A stretch of 5,548 nt of DNA, from positions 1 through 5,548 of the forward strand of contig CAYJIU010000110.1 of assembly GCA_964370305.1 (NCBI GenBank). The letters are read 5' to 3'. The notes under the pieces are model-generated. The model had not been told where the DNA came from and ran no database searches. It worked only from the letters and a program-made list of their open reading frames with translations. Numbering within the stretch: position 1 is the stretch's first letter; the number at the start of each line of letters is the position of its first letter. The position numbers and the translations under genes are program-made. Positions 1 to 5,525 of this stretch are shown in pieces. The DNA comes from CAYJAD01 sp964370305. GTDB lineage: Bacteria; Desulfobacterota; Desulfovibrionia; Desulfovibrionales; Desulfovibrionaceae.

Positions 1-54
1 ACCGGTGACCTCGTCCTTACCAAGGACGCACTCTACCTACTGAGCTACAAGAGC
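1..54 (-). tRNA. tRNA-Thr (GGU anticodon), partial, cut by the window edge
   Basis: Read on the minus strand, the gene starts at 54 with acceptor strand GCTCTTG, then TA (positions 8-9), D stem GCTC/GAGT with loop AGTAGGTA, and anticodon stem CGTCC/GGACG (28-24 and 16-12) around the loop TTGGTAA. The anticodon GGT reads Thr codons ACC/ACU. A variable loop AGGTC and the first strand of the T stem (ACCGG) follow, and the gene then runs off the window. The T loop, second T strand, acceptor 3' strand and any CCA are not visible. The first D-stem pair is a G-U wobble, which is harmless. In many bacteria this tRNA lies just upstream of tuf; that cannot be tested here. Confidence 0.95.
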
Positions 55-68
55 TAGCGTCGAGTGAA

Positions 69-97
69 TATTTAGAGTAAATGTGCGTCCCCGTCAA
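69..97 (-). promoter_or_regulatory. Sigma-70-type promoter of the tRNA-Thr gene
   Basis: On the minus strand there is a -35 box TTGACG (97-92), a 17-base spacer and a -10 box TAAATA (74-69). The predicted start near 62 leaves a leader of about 8 bases before the mature tRNA 5' end at 54, which is typical for tRNA genes. A G-rich segment (GGGG) lies just after the -35 box in the spacer. Assignment is from consensus match and position only. Confidence 0.75.
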
Positions 98-113
98 GCA
101 AAAAATCACAAAT

Positions 114-142
114 TTGTGCTTTGCCTGTCTTTAGTGTATAAT
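114..142 (+). promoter_or_regulatory. Sigma-70-type promoter facing the lipoprotein gene
   Basis: There is a -35 box TTGTGC (114-119), a 17-base spacer and a perfect -10 box TATAAT (137-142). It is divergent from the tRNA promoter, with about 17 bases between the two -35 boxes. Transcription would start near 149 and give about 290 bases of RNA before the first gene at 439. It is the best plus-strand promoter I found upstream of the four-gene cluster. It may equally drive a short untranslated RNA. Confidence 0.5.
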
Positions 143-149
143 GTTTCAA

Positions 150-438
150 AAGTTCAGCATTGTTGTAGCGGTATAGTGATTATGTTTATGGGTTTGCGTG
201 TTTGTGAGGCTATTATATTTTAGGACGAGCTACAAAGGGTATAGAGTAACTATGTTGATTATGTGCCGTAAAATAAGCCAGAATTAATTTTTGGCGGCCC
301 CAAAGTCATATTTAGAACAGTGTTATGATGCGCGAAAATGTATCGTTCAGCATCAATTATATAGCGTAAAATAGCAGGCGATGTGAGCAAATTGTAAGCA
401 GGCTACAAAATAGAATTGAGTTTTAAGAGTAATAAGAT
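150..438 (+). other. Long gene-free leader between promoter and lipoprotein gene
   Basis: This AT-rich stretch of about 290 bases has no supported gene. It contains only very short ATG-initiated frames, for example 13 codons from 182 and 14 codons from 325, none with a clear ribosome binding site. A weak stem TTTGG/CCAAA (about 290-304) is the only secondary structure I noticed. I saw no riboswitch motif I recognise and no clear second promoter. It could be a 5' untranslated leader, a small RNA or decayed sequence. Confidence 0.4.
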
Positions 439-747
439 ATGCATATAATTTATATTTTGATGTTTTGTGTTTTTTTGGCCGGGTGTGGTGGCCCAAAGCC
501 CGTTGGGTATGGCACCGCACAGGCAGAAGTTACTGGCGTGGGTTATGCTGTTGATGATCCTGGTCAATTGCGCTATCCTCTAAGTGGTAGAAATATTGAT
601 AAAAAATTATATTTTCTTAATCAACCACACAATATGATTCAGCTTCAACAGCATTATAAAAGTTTTTTGCAAGACAAAAATACAATGGCACCACCAAATG
701 ATTATAATAACTTACAACCGCGCGAAGCCAGCCCATTTAGGCAGTAA
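439..747 (+). CDS. Small putative lipoprotein, family not recognised
   Basis: This is a 102-residue protein. Residues 1-15 form a short hydrophobic signal peptide ending in the lipobox L13-A14-G15-C16, so signal peptidase II should cleave before Cys16 after lipidation by Lgt. The mature part is about 87 residues, rich in Asn, Gln, Pro and Tyr, with no domain I recognise. The CGGPKP start looks like an unstructured linker. The n-region is odd: it has no Lys or Arg, only His2. An in-frame TAA at 433-435 rules out an earlier start. A weak AAGAG (425-429) lies 9 bases upstream. The stop is only 5 bases before the next gene, which suggests cotranscription. The lack of Asp after Cys16 makes outer-membrane sorting the default inference. 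The function is unknown. Confidence 0.75.
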   Translation: MHIIYILMFCVFLAGCGGPKPVGYGTAQAEVTGVGYAVDDPGQLRYPLSGRNIDKKLYFLNQPHNMIQLQQHYKSFLQDKNTMAPPNDYNNLQPREASPFRQ

Positions 748-752
748 ATATT

Positions 753-1892
753 ATGGATCCCATCAGTCATGCTGCTAGTGGTGCGCTTTTAGCTCTTTCC
801 CTGCCTAAAAGGCCTTTAATGCCTTACTTTGTACCTGTGGCGGCTTTAATTACTGCCTCACCAGATATTGATGTTATTTTTTCGCCAGCTCCCATAGATT
901 TTTTACTCCTGCACCGCGGCATAACACATTCATTTGCGGCCATGCCCTTTATGGCCGTCATTTTTGCTTTTTTATTTTTTCCACTATGGCGCAAAAATAG
1001 CCCTGATGCATGGTCATATCTTAAAACTTGTGCATTTATTTGCATACTCTTACTCTTACATATGTGGCTTGATGTTGTAACTACCTATGGTACTATGATA
1101 TTTTTGCCATTTTCTGACTATAGGGTGCGCTTAAATGGTATTTTTATTATTGACTTATTAATCACAATTCCCATGCTTTTGGCCATATACTACGGACGAA
1201 AGCGCAAAAAAATTGCTGCGTTAGTTCTCATGTGGGTATTTATATATCCGGCTGGTTGTGTGGGTTTGCGCATGTGGCATGAGGCAAAAGCCATCAAGCG
1301 GTTGCACGCTGAAAATGTTACAAATATTGCCGTATTGCCCGATGCCTTTGCTCCCTTTTATTGGCGGCTGATTTATGAAAATAACCAGCCTTTTGAGGAC
1401 AAGGAACAAAACTTAAGGCGTGCGGATGGTGCAGCGTTTATGCAAGATTATACTTATCCAAACACTGCCAAAAGTGTGCATCATCAAGGGCTTGATGCAT
1501 TAGGTAATCCGCGTACCGCGCTGTTAAGCTACCCTGCATTAAGGCAAGATATAGCTGAAAACCTTAGTCGAGCTAGTCGTAGAGCCAAGGCATTTTTAGA
1601 TTTTTCACTCATGCCGGTGGAGGGTGTGAAGAAAATTTCAGAAAATACTTTGCAAAATGAGGAGTTTATCATTTATGATTTGCGCTTTGGTAGCATGCTG
1701 CCCTTTGTACAATCAATTATGAAACTTAGAAATGGTGGCGCGCCGCCGTTTTTATTCAAGGCAAGACGCGCTGCTGGAACATGGACAGAAGTGCGCCTAG
1801 TTTTAGGTGGCTCGAATAAAGATTCACAATGGCAAAAGCCTGCACCGCCTGAGTCTGCATCGCTATGGAGTTGGCTGGTAGGCACATATTAA
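753..1892 (+). CDS. YdjM/DUF457-type membrane-bound metal-dependent hydrolase
   Basis: This 379-residue integral membrane protein matches the YdjM/YfhP-type putative metal-dependent hydrolase family (Pfam YdjM, formerly DUF457) by its N-terminal motifs. These are DPISHAASG with His6, SPDID with Asp38 and Asp40, HRGITHS with His54 and His59, and HMWLDVVTTYG with His103 and Asp107. The His and Asp residues are the likely metal ligands. Hydrophobic segments lie at about 24-43, 61-78, 93-110, 130-147 and 155-172. The remaining 200 or so residues (about 175-379) look soluble and include the P-x-x-F-x-P-F-Y-W-R segment (196-205), similar to the C-terminal part of longer YfhP-like members. No substrate is established for the family. 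Translation is probably coupled to the lipoprotein gene, since only a weak AGG (739-741 region) precedes the start. Family placement is from memory of motifs. Confidence 0.85.
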   Translation: MDPISHAASGALLALSLPKRPLMPYFVPVAALITASPDIDVIFSPAPIDFLLLHRGITHSFAAMPFMAVIFAFLFFPLWRKNSPDAWSYLKTCAFICILLLLHMWLDVVTTYGTMIFLPFSDYRVRLNGIFIIDLLITIPMLLAIYYGRKRKKIAALVLMWVFIYPAGCVGLRMWHEAKAIKRLHAENVTNIAVLPDAFAPFYWRLIYENNQPFEDKEQNLRRADGAAFMQDYTYPNTAKSVHHQGLDALGNPRTALLSYPALRQDIAENLSRASRRAKAFLDFSLMPVEGVKKISENTLQNEEFIIYDLRFGSMLPFVQSIMKLRNGGAPPFLFKARRAAGTWTEVRLVLGGSNKDSQWQKPAPPESASLWSWLVGTY

Positions 1893-1935
1893 GCAACTCT
1901 CAATAATGAAAAAATAATAAATAATAGGTGTTATA

Positions 1936-2424
1936 ATGGAAAAAAATTTTTCACATATGGATAAAGATGGTTCAGTAACCATGGTTGACGTAAGCCACAA
2001 GCATGATACACAGCGCATTGCCATTGTGCGTGGTTGCATTGATTTATCTAAAGAAACCATGGAGCTTTTGCAACAAGCCGCCTTGCCCAAGGGTGATGTA
2101 TTAACAACGGCTAAGCTGGCTGGAATTATGGCTGCTAAACGCACGGCTGAGCTAATCCCCCTTTGTCATCCACTGGCCCTTGCCTTTGTGGATGTTCGCT
2201 TTGAAGTCACAAGTTACGGTTTGCAGCTTGAAGCAGAAGCCCGCACCACTGGCCCCACTGGTGTGGAGATGGAAGCATTGGTGGGCGCGCAAATGGCTGC
2301 AGCCACAGTGTATGATATGTGTAAAGCGGTGCAAAAGGATATTGTTATTCGTGATATTCGCCTCGTGTATAAAAGTGGCGGTAAGAGTGGTATTTTTTGC
2401 GCACCTGATTTTCATAAGAGTTAA
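1936..2424 (+). CDS. moaC: Cyclic pyranopterin monophosphate synthase MoaC
   Basis: This 162-residue cytosolic enzyme of molybdenum cofactor synthesis converts the 3',8-cyclo-GTP product of MoaA into cyclic pyranopterin monophosphate. All family landmarks are present: MVDVS (16-20), KGDVLTTAKLAGIMAAKRT (52-70), LIPLCHPL (73-80), TGVEMEAL (108-115), YDMCKAVQKDI (126-136) and KSGGKSG near the C terminus. Lys52, His78, Glu111, Glu113, Asp127 and Lys130 align with the E. coli active-site residues Lys51, His77, Glu112, Glu114, Asp128 and Lys131. Length is normal. The start at 1936 is supported by AGGTG (1926-1930) five bases upstream and by alignment of the N-terminal DKDG segment with other MoaC proteins. 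No other moa or moe gene is in the window, so its pathway partners lie elsewhere. lgt begins 8 bases after the stop. Confidence 0.97.
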   Translation: MEKNFSHMDKDGSVTMVDVSHKHDTQRIAIVRGCIDLSKETMELLQQAALPKGDVLTTAKLAGIMAAKRTAELIPLCHPLALAFVDVRFEVTSYGLQLEAEARTTGPTGVEMEALVGAQMAAATVYDMCKAVQKDIVIRDIRLVYKSGGKSGIFCAPDFHKS

Positions 2425-2432
2425 AATTCATT

Positions 2433-3293
2433 ATGCAATTTCCTGTAATCGACCCTATTGCCTTACGCATTGGAGCTTTGGAGCTGCGCTGGTATGGCAT
2501 TATGTATTTGCTAGCCTTTAGCACAGCTTGGGCTCTTGGTAGATATAGGGTGCGCCTTTCCCAATCAATGCCACATCCTGTGTATAAACCATGGACGGTA
2601 GCAGCGTTTGATGACTTATTAACACTTGGAATGATTGGTGTTATTCTTGGGGGGCGACTTGGGTTTATATTGTTTTATGATTTAGCCAATTACTTGCGCG
2701 ATCCCTTAGAAATTCTGCGTATTTGGAATGGCGGCATGTCCTTTCATGGAGGCTTGCTTGGCGTTTTGGCGGCAATGTGGTTTTATGCTAGGCGTAACAA
2801 GCGATATTTTTTAGAAATTATGGATTTTGTTGCTCCTTTTGTAGCACCGGGTTTATTTTTTGGGCGTATTGGCAATTTCATTAATGGTGAGTTGTGGGGT
2901 AGTGTATCTTCAATGCCATGGGCGGTGGTTTTTCCTCATGCAGGCCCCTTGGCGCGCCATCCTTCGCAACTTTATGAAGCCCTATTGGAAGGGCTTGTAC
3001 TTTTTATTATTGTTTGGGTATATTCTACTAAACCACGCAAAATTGGGTCTATATCTGGCTTATTTGCCATATGTTATGGTGTGGCAAGGTTTTTGGTTGA
3101 ATTTGTGCGCGTACCTGACGCACATTTAGGATATGTGGCTTTTGGCTGGATGACCATGGGGCAAGTGTTATCTTTACCGCTTATTTTAGTGGGGTTGTGG
3201 TTATTTTTACGCAAAGAGCAAGTAGTTACACCCATTAAGCTTGAACAAGCAACTGCGCCGATGAAAAAAAGAAAGCAAAAAGCTAAGAAGTGA
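2433..3293 (+). CDS. lgt: Prolipoprotein diacylglyceryl transferase Lgt
   Basis: Lgt is an inner-membrane enzyme that transfers diacylglycerol from phosphatidylglycerol to the lipobox cysteine of prolipoproteins, the first maturation step. The 286-residue length fits the family. Visible motifs are RWYG (19-22), GGRLGFILFYD (73-83), WNGGMSFHGG (98-107, His105 corresponding to E. coli His103), the Lgt signature GRIGNFINGELWG (144-156, with Arg145 and Asn148 corresponding to Arg143 and Asn146), RHPSQLYEA (175-183) and YGVARFLVEFVRVPD (215-229). About seven hydrophobic segments are spread along the protein. The C terminus ends in a Lys/Arg-rich tail (275-286), probably cytoplasmic. The start lies 8 bases after the moaC stop. 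Only a weak AAGAG inside the moaC end precedes it, so translation may be coupled. The lipoprotein at 439-747 is a likely substrate. Confidence 0.97.
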   Translation: MQFPVIDPIALRIGALELRWYGIMYLLAFSTAWALGRYRVRLSQSMPHPVYKPWTVAAFDDLLTLGMIGVILGGRLGFILFYDLANYLRDPLEILRIWNGGMSFHGGLLGVLAAMWFYARRNKRYFLEIMDFVAPFVAPGLFFGRIGNFINGELWGSVSSMPWAVVFPHAGPLARHPSQLYEALLEGLVLFIIVWVYSTKPRKIGSISGLFAICYGVARFLVEFVRVPDAHLGYVAFGWMTMGQVLSLPLILVGLWLFLRKEQVVTPIKLEQATAPMKKRKQKAKK

Positions 3294-3312
3294 TGAATGG
3301 CTTTGTTAGAAT

Positions 3313-3347
3313 ATTATGCCTCCGCAACTGTGTCACGGAGGCATAAT
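3313..3347 (+). terminator. Perfect 12-bp stem-loop downstream of lgt, without a U tract
   Basis: Arms 3313-3324 (ATTATGCCTCCG) and 3336-3347 are exact reverse complements around an 11-base loop, 20 bases after the lgt stop. On the plus strand it is followed by GTGGTAAATAAAAC, not a T run, so it is not a textbook intrinsic terminator. It may stabilise the 3' end of the lgt transcript, aid factor-dependent termination, or be a small repeat. The function is inferred from position only. Confidence 0.5.
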
Positions 3348-3352
3348 GTGGT

Positions 3353-3377
3353 AAATAAAACGCATTGTTACAATGCG
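3353..3377 (-). terminator. Intrinsic terminator of the aminotransferase gene
   Basis: On the minus strand, the stem CGCATTG/CAATGCG (3377-3371 and 3367-3361) with a 3-base loop is followed directly by TTTTATTT (3360-3353). It starts 17 bases after the stop codon of the aminotransferase. The plus-strand side lacks a T tract, so it should work mainly in the minus direction. Confidence 0.8.
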
Positions 3378-3393
3378 AAAGTCAATGAATCAA

Positions 3394-4506
3394 CTATAAA
3401 ACCTTTGCTAATACCTCAAGCAAACGCTCTACATTGTGTTTATACGCGGTATGTCCCATAAGGCCAATGCGCCAAATTTGACCAGCTAGCGGGCCTAATC
3501 CTGCGCCAAGTTCAATCTGGAATTCCTTAAGTAAACGGCTACGGATAGCAGCTTCATCAACGCCTTGCGGCACTTTTACTGAATTAAGCATGGGCAAGCG
3601 ATGCTCAGGTTTTACCAACATTTCAAGACCAAGATCATCAAGCCCTTTTACTAATAAATTATGCATTTCCATATGTCGTGCATGGACATTACTTAGTCCT
3701 TCGTCCAAAATATGTTTCAATGCTGCATAGAGGGCATACTCCATATTGATGGGAGCGGTGTGATGATAGGTACGGGTTGTGCCTTCCCAATAGGATGCAA
3801 TGAGCGAAAGGTCTAGATACCAATTGGGCACTTTAGTTTTGCGCTCTTGTAATTTTTTCATGGCCCGTGCAGAAAAACTAATGGGTGCAAGGCCGGGAGG
3901 GCAAGAAAGGCATTTTTGGGTGCCAGAGTAAGCTGCGTCTACATGCCAACTATCAAGCTCTACGGGCATGCCGCCAAGGCTGGTTACACAATCAAGAATA
4001 AATAAAGCACCGTGATTGTGAACCATTTTACCAATGGTTTTTGCATCGGATACAACGCCAGTGGATGTTTCGGCATGCACAAGGGCTACGATGTCATATT
4101 GGCCATTGTTGAGTTTAATATCTACTTCGGCTGGGTCTACGGTTTCACCCCATGCGACTTCAAGTGCATCCATTTCGGCCCCAAGGCGCGTGGCTACATC
4201 TTGCATGCGCTTGCCAAAAACGCCGTTGGTGAGCACAAGTACGCGGTCGCCCTTTTCCACAAGGTTAACAAAACAAGTTTCCATACCGGCGGAACCGGTA
4301 CCGGACATGGGCATAGTTAGGCCATTTTGAGTATTAAATACTGCGCGTAATTGATCTTTAATGGCGTCCATTATTTCTACAAAATATGGATCAAGGTGCC
4401 CGATGGTAGGCTTGGCCAATGCAGCATAAACAGGATCTGCAACACAAGAAGGCCCAGGGCCCATAAGTAAGGTGGGTTTTAAGCCTTGCAATAAATCTTT
4501 TGACAT
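3394..4506 (-). CDS. Class V PLP aminotransferase, alanine/serine-glyoxylate type
   Basis: This 370-residue cytosolic enzyme of fold type I very probably transfers an amino group from alanine or serine to glyoxylate, giving glycine plus pyruvate or hydroxypyruvate. Family motifs, counted from the start at 4506, are LLMGPGPS (13-20), IGHLDPYF (35-42), SGTGSAGME (68-76, cofactor phosphate region), NGVFGKRM (94-101), HAETSTGV (144-151), DCVTSLGG (172-179, Asp172 to the pyridine nitrogen), SGTQKCLSCPPGLAP (194-208, Lys198 as the Schiff-base lysine), RTYHHTAP, and WRIGLMG near the C terminus (Arg346, the likely substrate carboxylate contact). The open frame extends upstream to an ATG at 4578, but I chose 4506 because GGAG lies 6 bases upstream and the added 24 residues are hydrophobic and unlike the family. 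The exact amino donor cannot be told from sequence alone. It is convergent with lgt. Confidence 0.93.
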   Translation of the reverse strand: MSKDLLQGLKPTLLMGPGPSCVADPVYAALAKPTIGHLDPYFVEIMDAIKDQLRAVFNTQNGLTMPMSGTGSAGMETCFVNLVEKGDRVLVLTNGVFGKRMQDVATRLGAEMDALEVAWGETVDPAEVDIKLNNGQYDIVALVHAETSTGVVSDAKTIGKMVHNHGALFILDCVTSLGGMPVELDSWHVDAAYSGTQKCLSCPPGLAPISFSARAMKKLQERKTKVPNWYLDLSLIASYWEGTTRTYHHTAPINMEYALYAALKHILDEGLSNVHARHMEMHNLLVKGLDDLGLEMLVKPEHRLPMLNSVKVPQGVDEAAIRSRLLKEFQIELGAGLGPLAGQIWRIGLMGHTAYKHNVERLLEVLAKVL

Positions 4507-4512
4507 GGCGGT

Positions 4513-4516
4513 CTCC
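4513..4516 (-). promoter_or_regulatory. Ribosome binding site that sets the aminotransferase start
   Basis: GGAG on the minus strand (4516-4513) sits 6 bases before the ATG at 4506-4504. The longer candidate start at 4578 has no comparable site. This supports the shorter protein beginning MSKDLL. Confidence 0.75.
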
Positions 4517-4539
4517 GTATTTAGTTTTTTTGGTGCGCT

Positions 4540-4568
4540 AAAATACATCTCCAGCCATAAAAGGTAAA
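4540..4568 (-). promoter_or_regulatory. Candidate promoter of the aminotransferase gene
   Basis: On the minus strand there is TTTACC (4568-4563), a 17-base spacer and TATTTT (4545-4540). The predicted start is near 4533, giving a leader of about 27 bases before the ATG at 4506. The boxes match the sigma-70 consensus only partly. If real, transcription begins downstream of the ATG at 4578, which would exclude the longer protein. Confidence 0.35.
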
Positions 4569-4579
4569 GTAAAATCATC

Positions 4580-4606
4580 TTGAAAAAATCACTTTAACCC
4601 TATAGC
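4580..4606 (+). promoter_or_regulatory. Weak candidate promoter of the HEAT-repeat gene
   Basis: TTGAAA (4580-4585) and TATAGC (4601-4606) are separated by 15 bases, shorter than the usual 16-18. The position is sensible: a start near 4613 would give a short leader before the ribosome binding site AAGGAAG (4624-4630). It lies back to back with the candidate aminotransferase promoter. Confidence 0.25.
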
Positions 4607-4635
4607 ATTGGCCAAACAACAACAAGGAAGAAACC

Positions 4636-5355
4636 ATGCCACGTCTACGTACCCATAAAAAAATTATTCGACAATATTTAGAAGATGATGATTGGAAAAC
4701 TCATCTTACTGAAATTACAAATATTCCTCCACGTGAGGCCATAGGGCCATTATTATCTTTGCTCTTGCTTGGCGCGGAAATGACGCATAGAGCAGCCATT
4801 GCTCTTGGCTTATGCCTTGGCAAACTTAGCGACGAAAAGCCAGAGGATGCCCGCAATATCATGCGTCGTTTCATGTGGCATATGAATGAAGAATCAGGTA
4901 ATATTGGCTGGGGTATACCAGAGGCTTTTGCTGAAGCCTTGGTTCATAGCCCGCGCATGGCAAAAGAATTTTACTCCGTACTTTTGTCATATATTATGGA
5001 TACTGGCCGCGATGATAATTTTTGTGACCATGATATTTTGCGCCGCTCTTGTTTTTGGGCTGTGGGGCGGCTGGCTTCGGTGCGTCCAGAGCTTTGCCAA
5101 CGGGCTGTACCTTGGCTATTAAAAGGCTTAAACGATGAAGACATAGCTTGCCGTGGTATGGCGGCTTGGGCTCTAGGTAAATTGCCAAAGCATATGCTCC
5201 CCGAACTTGATGCAGTGCCACTTTTGAAACGTTTGGCCCATAGTCCGCAAGATGTGCTTGAAGTTGTTTGTATTGTCTTTGATGATGAGCAATTGCAAGA
5301 GATAAGTGTTGGGGCATTGGTGCAAGAGGTTTTACTGCTAAGGTTTTCCTGCTAA
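4636..5355 (+). CDS. HEAT-repeat protein, DVU0298-like
   Basis: This 239-residue, apparently soluble protein has no signal peptide or membrane segment. It is mostly predicted helical. HEAT-like helical pairs are suggested at about 35-65 (IGPLLSLLLLGAEMTHRAAIALG), 134-150 (ILRRSCFWAVGRLASVR) and 159-185 (PWLLKGLNDEDIACRGMAAWALGKLP). A striking central block, MWHMNEESGNIGWGIPEAFAEA (80-101), matches my memory of the DVU0298 family of HEAT proteins from sulfate reducers, where an RLMW-LNEESGG-GWG-PEA segment is conserved. HEAT proteins usually bind other proteins; no partner or reaction is known to me. A strong AAGGAAG lies 5 bases upstream of the ATG, fixing the start. It is divergent from the aminotransferase and followed by terminator-like hairpins. 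The C terminus looks intact. Confidence 0.85.
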   Translation: MPRLRTHKKIIRQYLEDDDWKTHLTEITNIPPREAIGPLLSLLLLGAEMTHRAAIALGLCLGKLSDEKPEDARNIMRRFMWHMNEESGNIGWGIPEAFAEALVHSPRMAKEFYSVLLSYIMDTGRDDNFCDHDILRRSCFWAVGRLASVRPELCQRAVPWLLKGLNDEDIACRGMAAWALGKLPKHMLPELDAVPLLKRLAHSPQDVLEVVCIVFDDEQLQEISVGALVQEVLLLRFSC

Positions 5356-5381
5356 GGTAGACGACATAAACAGTCGAACCT

Positions 5382-5408
5382 GAAAAACGCATTTTAAATG
5401 CGTTTTTC
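5382..5408. terminator. Bidirectional intrinsic terminator after the HEAT gene
   Basis: Arms 5382-5394 (GAAAAACGCATTT) and 5396-5408 are exact reverse complements around a single central T; the real loop would be a few bases with a stem centred on ACGCA/TGCGT. Each strand reads an A run, a GC-containing stem and a T run (TTTTT at 5403-5407 on the plus strand), so it can stop transcription both ways. It begins 27 bases after the HEAT gene stop. Its bidirectional form suggests a convergent transcript from beyond the right edge. Confidence 0.7.
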
Positions 5409-5444
5409 TAAAGGCACACTGGCTCCAAATACCGCTTTGCGGTC

Positions 5445-5471
5445 GCAGGAAGTGAATTCCTGCTTGTTTTT
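5445..5471 (+). terminator. Second stem-loop with T tract
   Basis: Stem GCAGGAA (5445-5451) and TTCCTGC (5457-5463) encloses the loop GTGAA and is followed by TTGTTTTT (5464-5471). This is the form of a plus-strand intrinsic terminator. A smaller hairpin ACCGC-TTT-GCGGT (5431-5443) lies just before it. It could be a backup terminator for the HEAT gene or part of a larger structured element. Its T tract is also the 5' arm of the next hairpin. Confidence 0.45.
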
Positions 5472-5525
5472 CGTGGCGCAAAATTTGAGATTTACTCAAA
5501 TTTTGTTAGCCGCCGCTTGAAAAAC
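5466..5525. repeat. 60-base long imperfect inverted repeat (stem-loop)
   Basis: Three helices stack. Outer GTTTTTC (5466-5472) pairs with GAAAAAC (5519-5525). Middle GTGGCG (5473-5478) pairs with CGCCGC (5511-5516) with one U-G wobble. Inner CAAAATTTGAG (5479-5489) pairs with CTCAAATTTTG (5495-5505). The loop is ATTTA (5490-5494). The only unpaired bases are bulges TTAGC (5506-5510) and TT (5517-5518), for 24 pairs in all. A run of seven Ts follows at 5528-5534. It is too long for an ordinary terminator and may be a small palindromic repeat, a structured RNA or a strong terminator. No coding frame is supported here. Confidence 0.55.

Noticed and set aside
42..235. GAGCTACAA occurs in the tRNA-Thr gene (42-50) and again at 227-235, hinting at a tRNA fragment in the leader.
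   Set aside because: Only nine bases match and no other tRNA arm can be built around the second copy.
1119..2555. A shared 12-base string TATAGGGTGCGC in the hydrolase gene and in lgt.
   Set aside because: Both copies encode the same residues YRVR(L) within unrelated proteins; most likely chance, with no flanking similarity.
4012..4330. Two overlapping plus-strand open frames of about 100 codons opposite the aminotransferase.
   Set aside because: They are antisense shadows of a strongly conserved enzyme, with low-complexity or unrecognisable products and no ribosome binding site.
4507..4578. Longer aminotransferase beginning at the ATG at 4578.
   Set aside because: No ribosome binding site there, the extra 24 residues do not fit the family, and a good GGAG precedes the ATG at 4506.
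4994..5392. Minus-strand open frame of 132 codons opposite the HEAT gene.
   Set aside because: Its product matches no family I know, it starts inside a terminator hairpin, and the opposite strand carries a well-supported gene.
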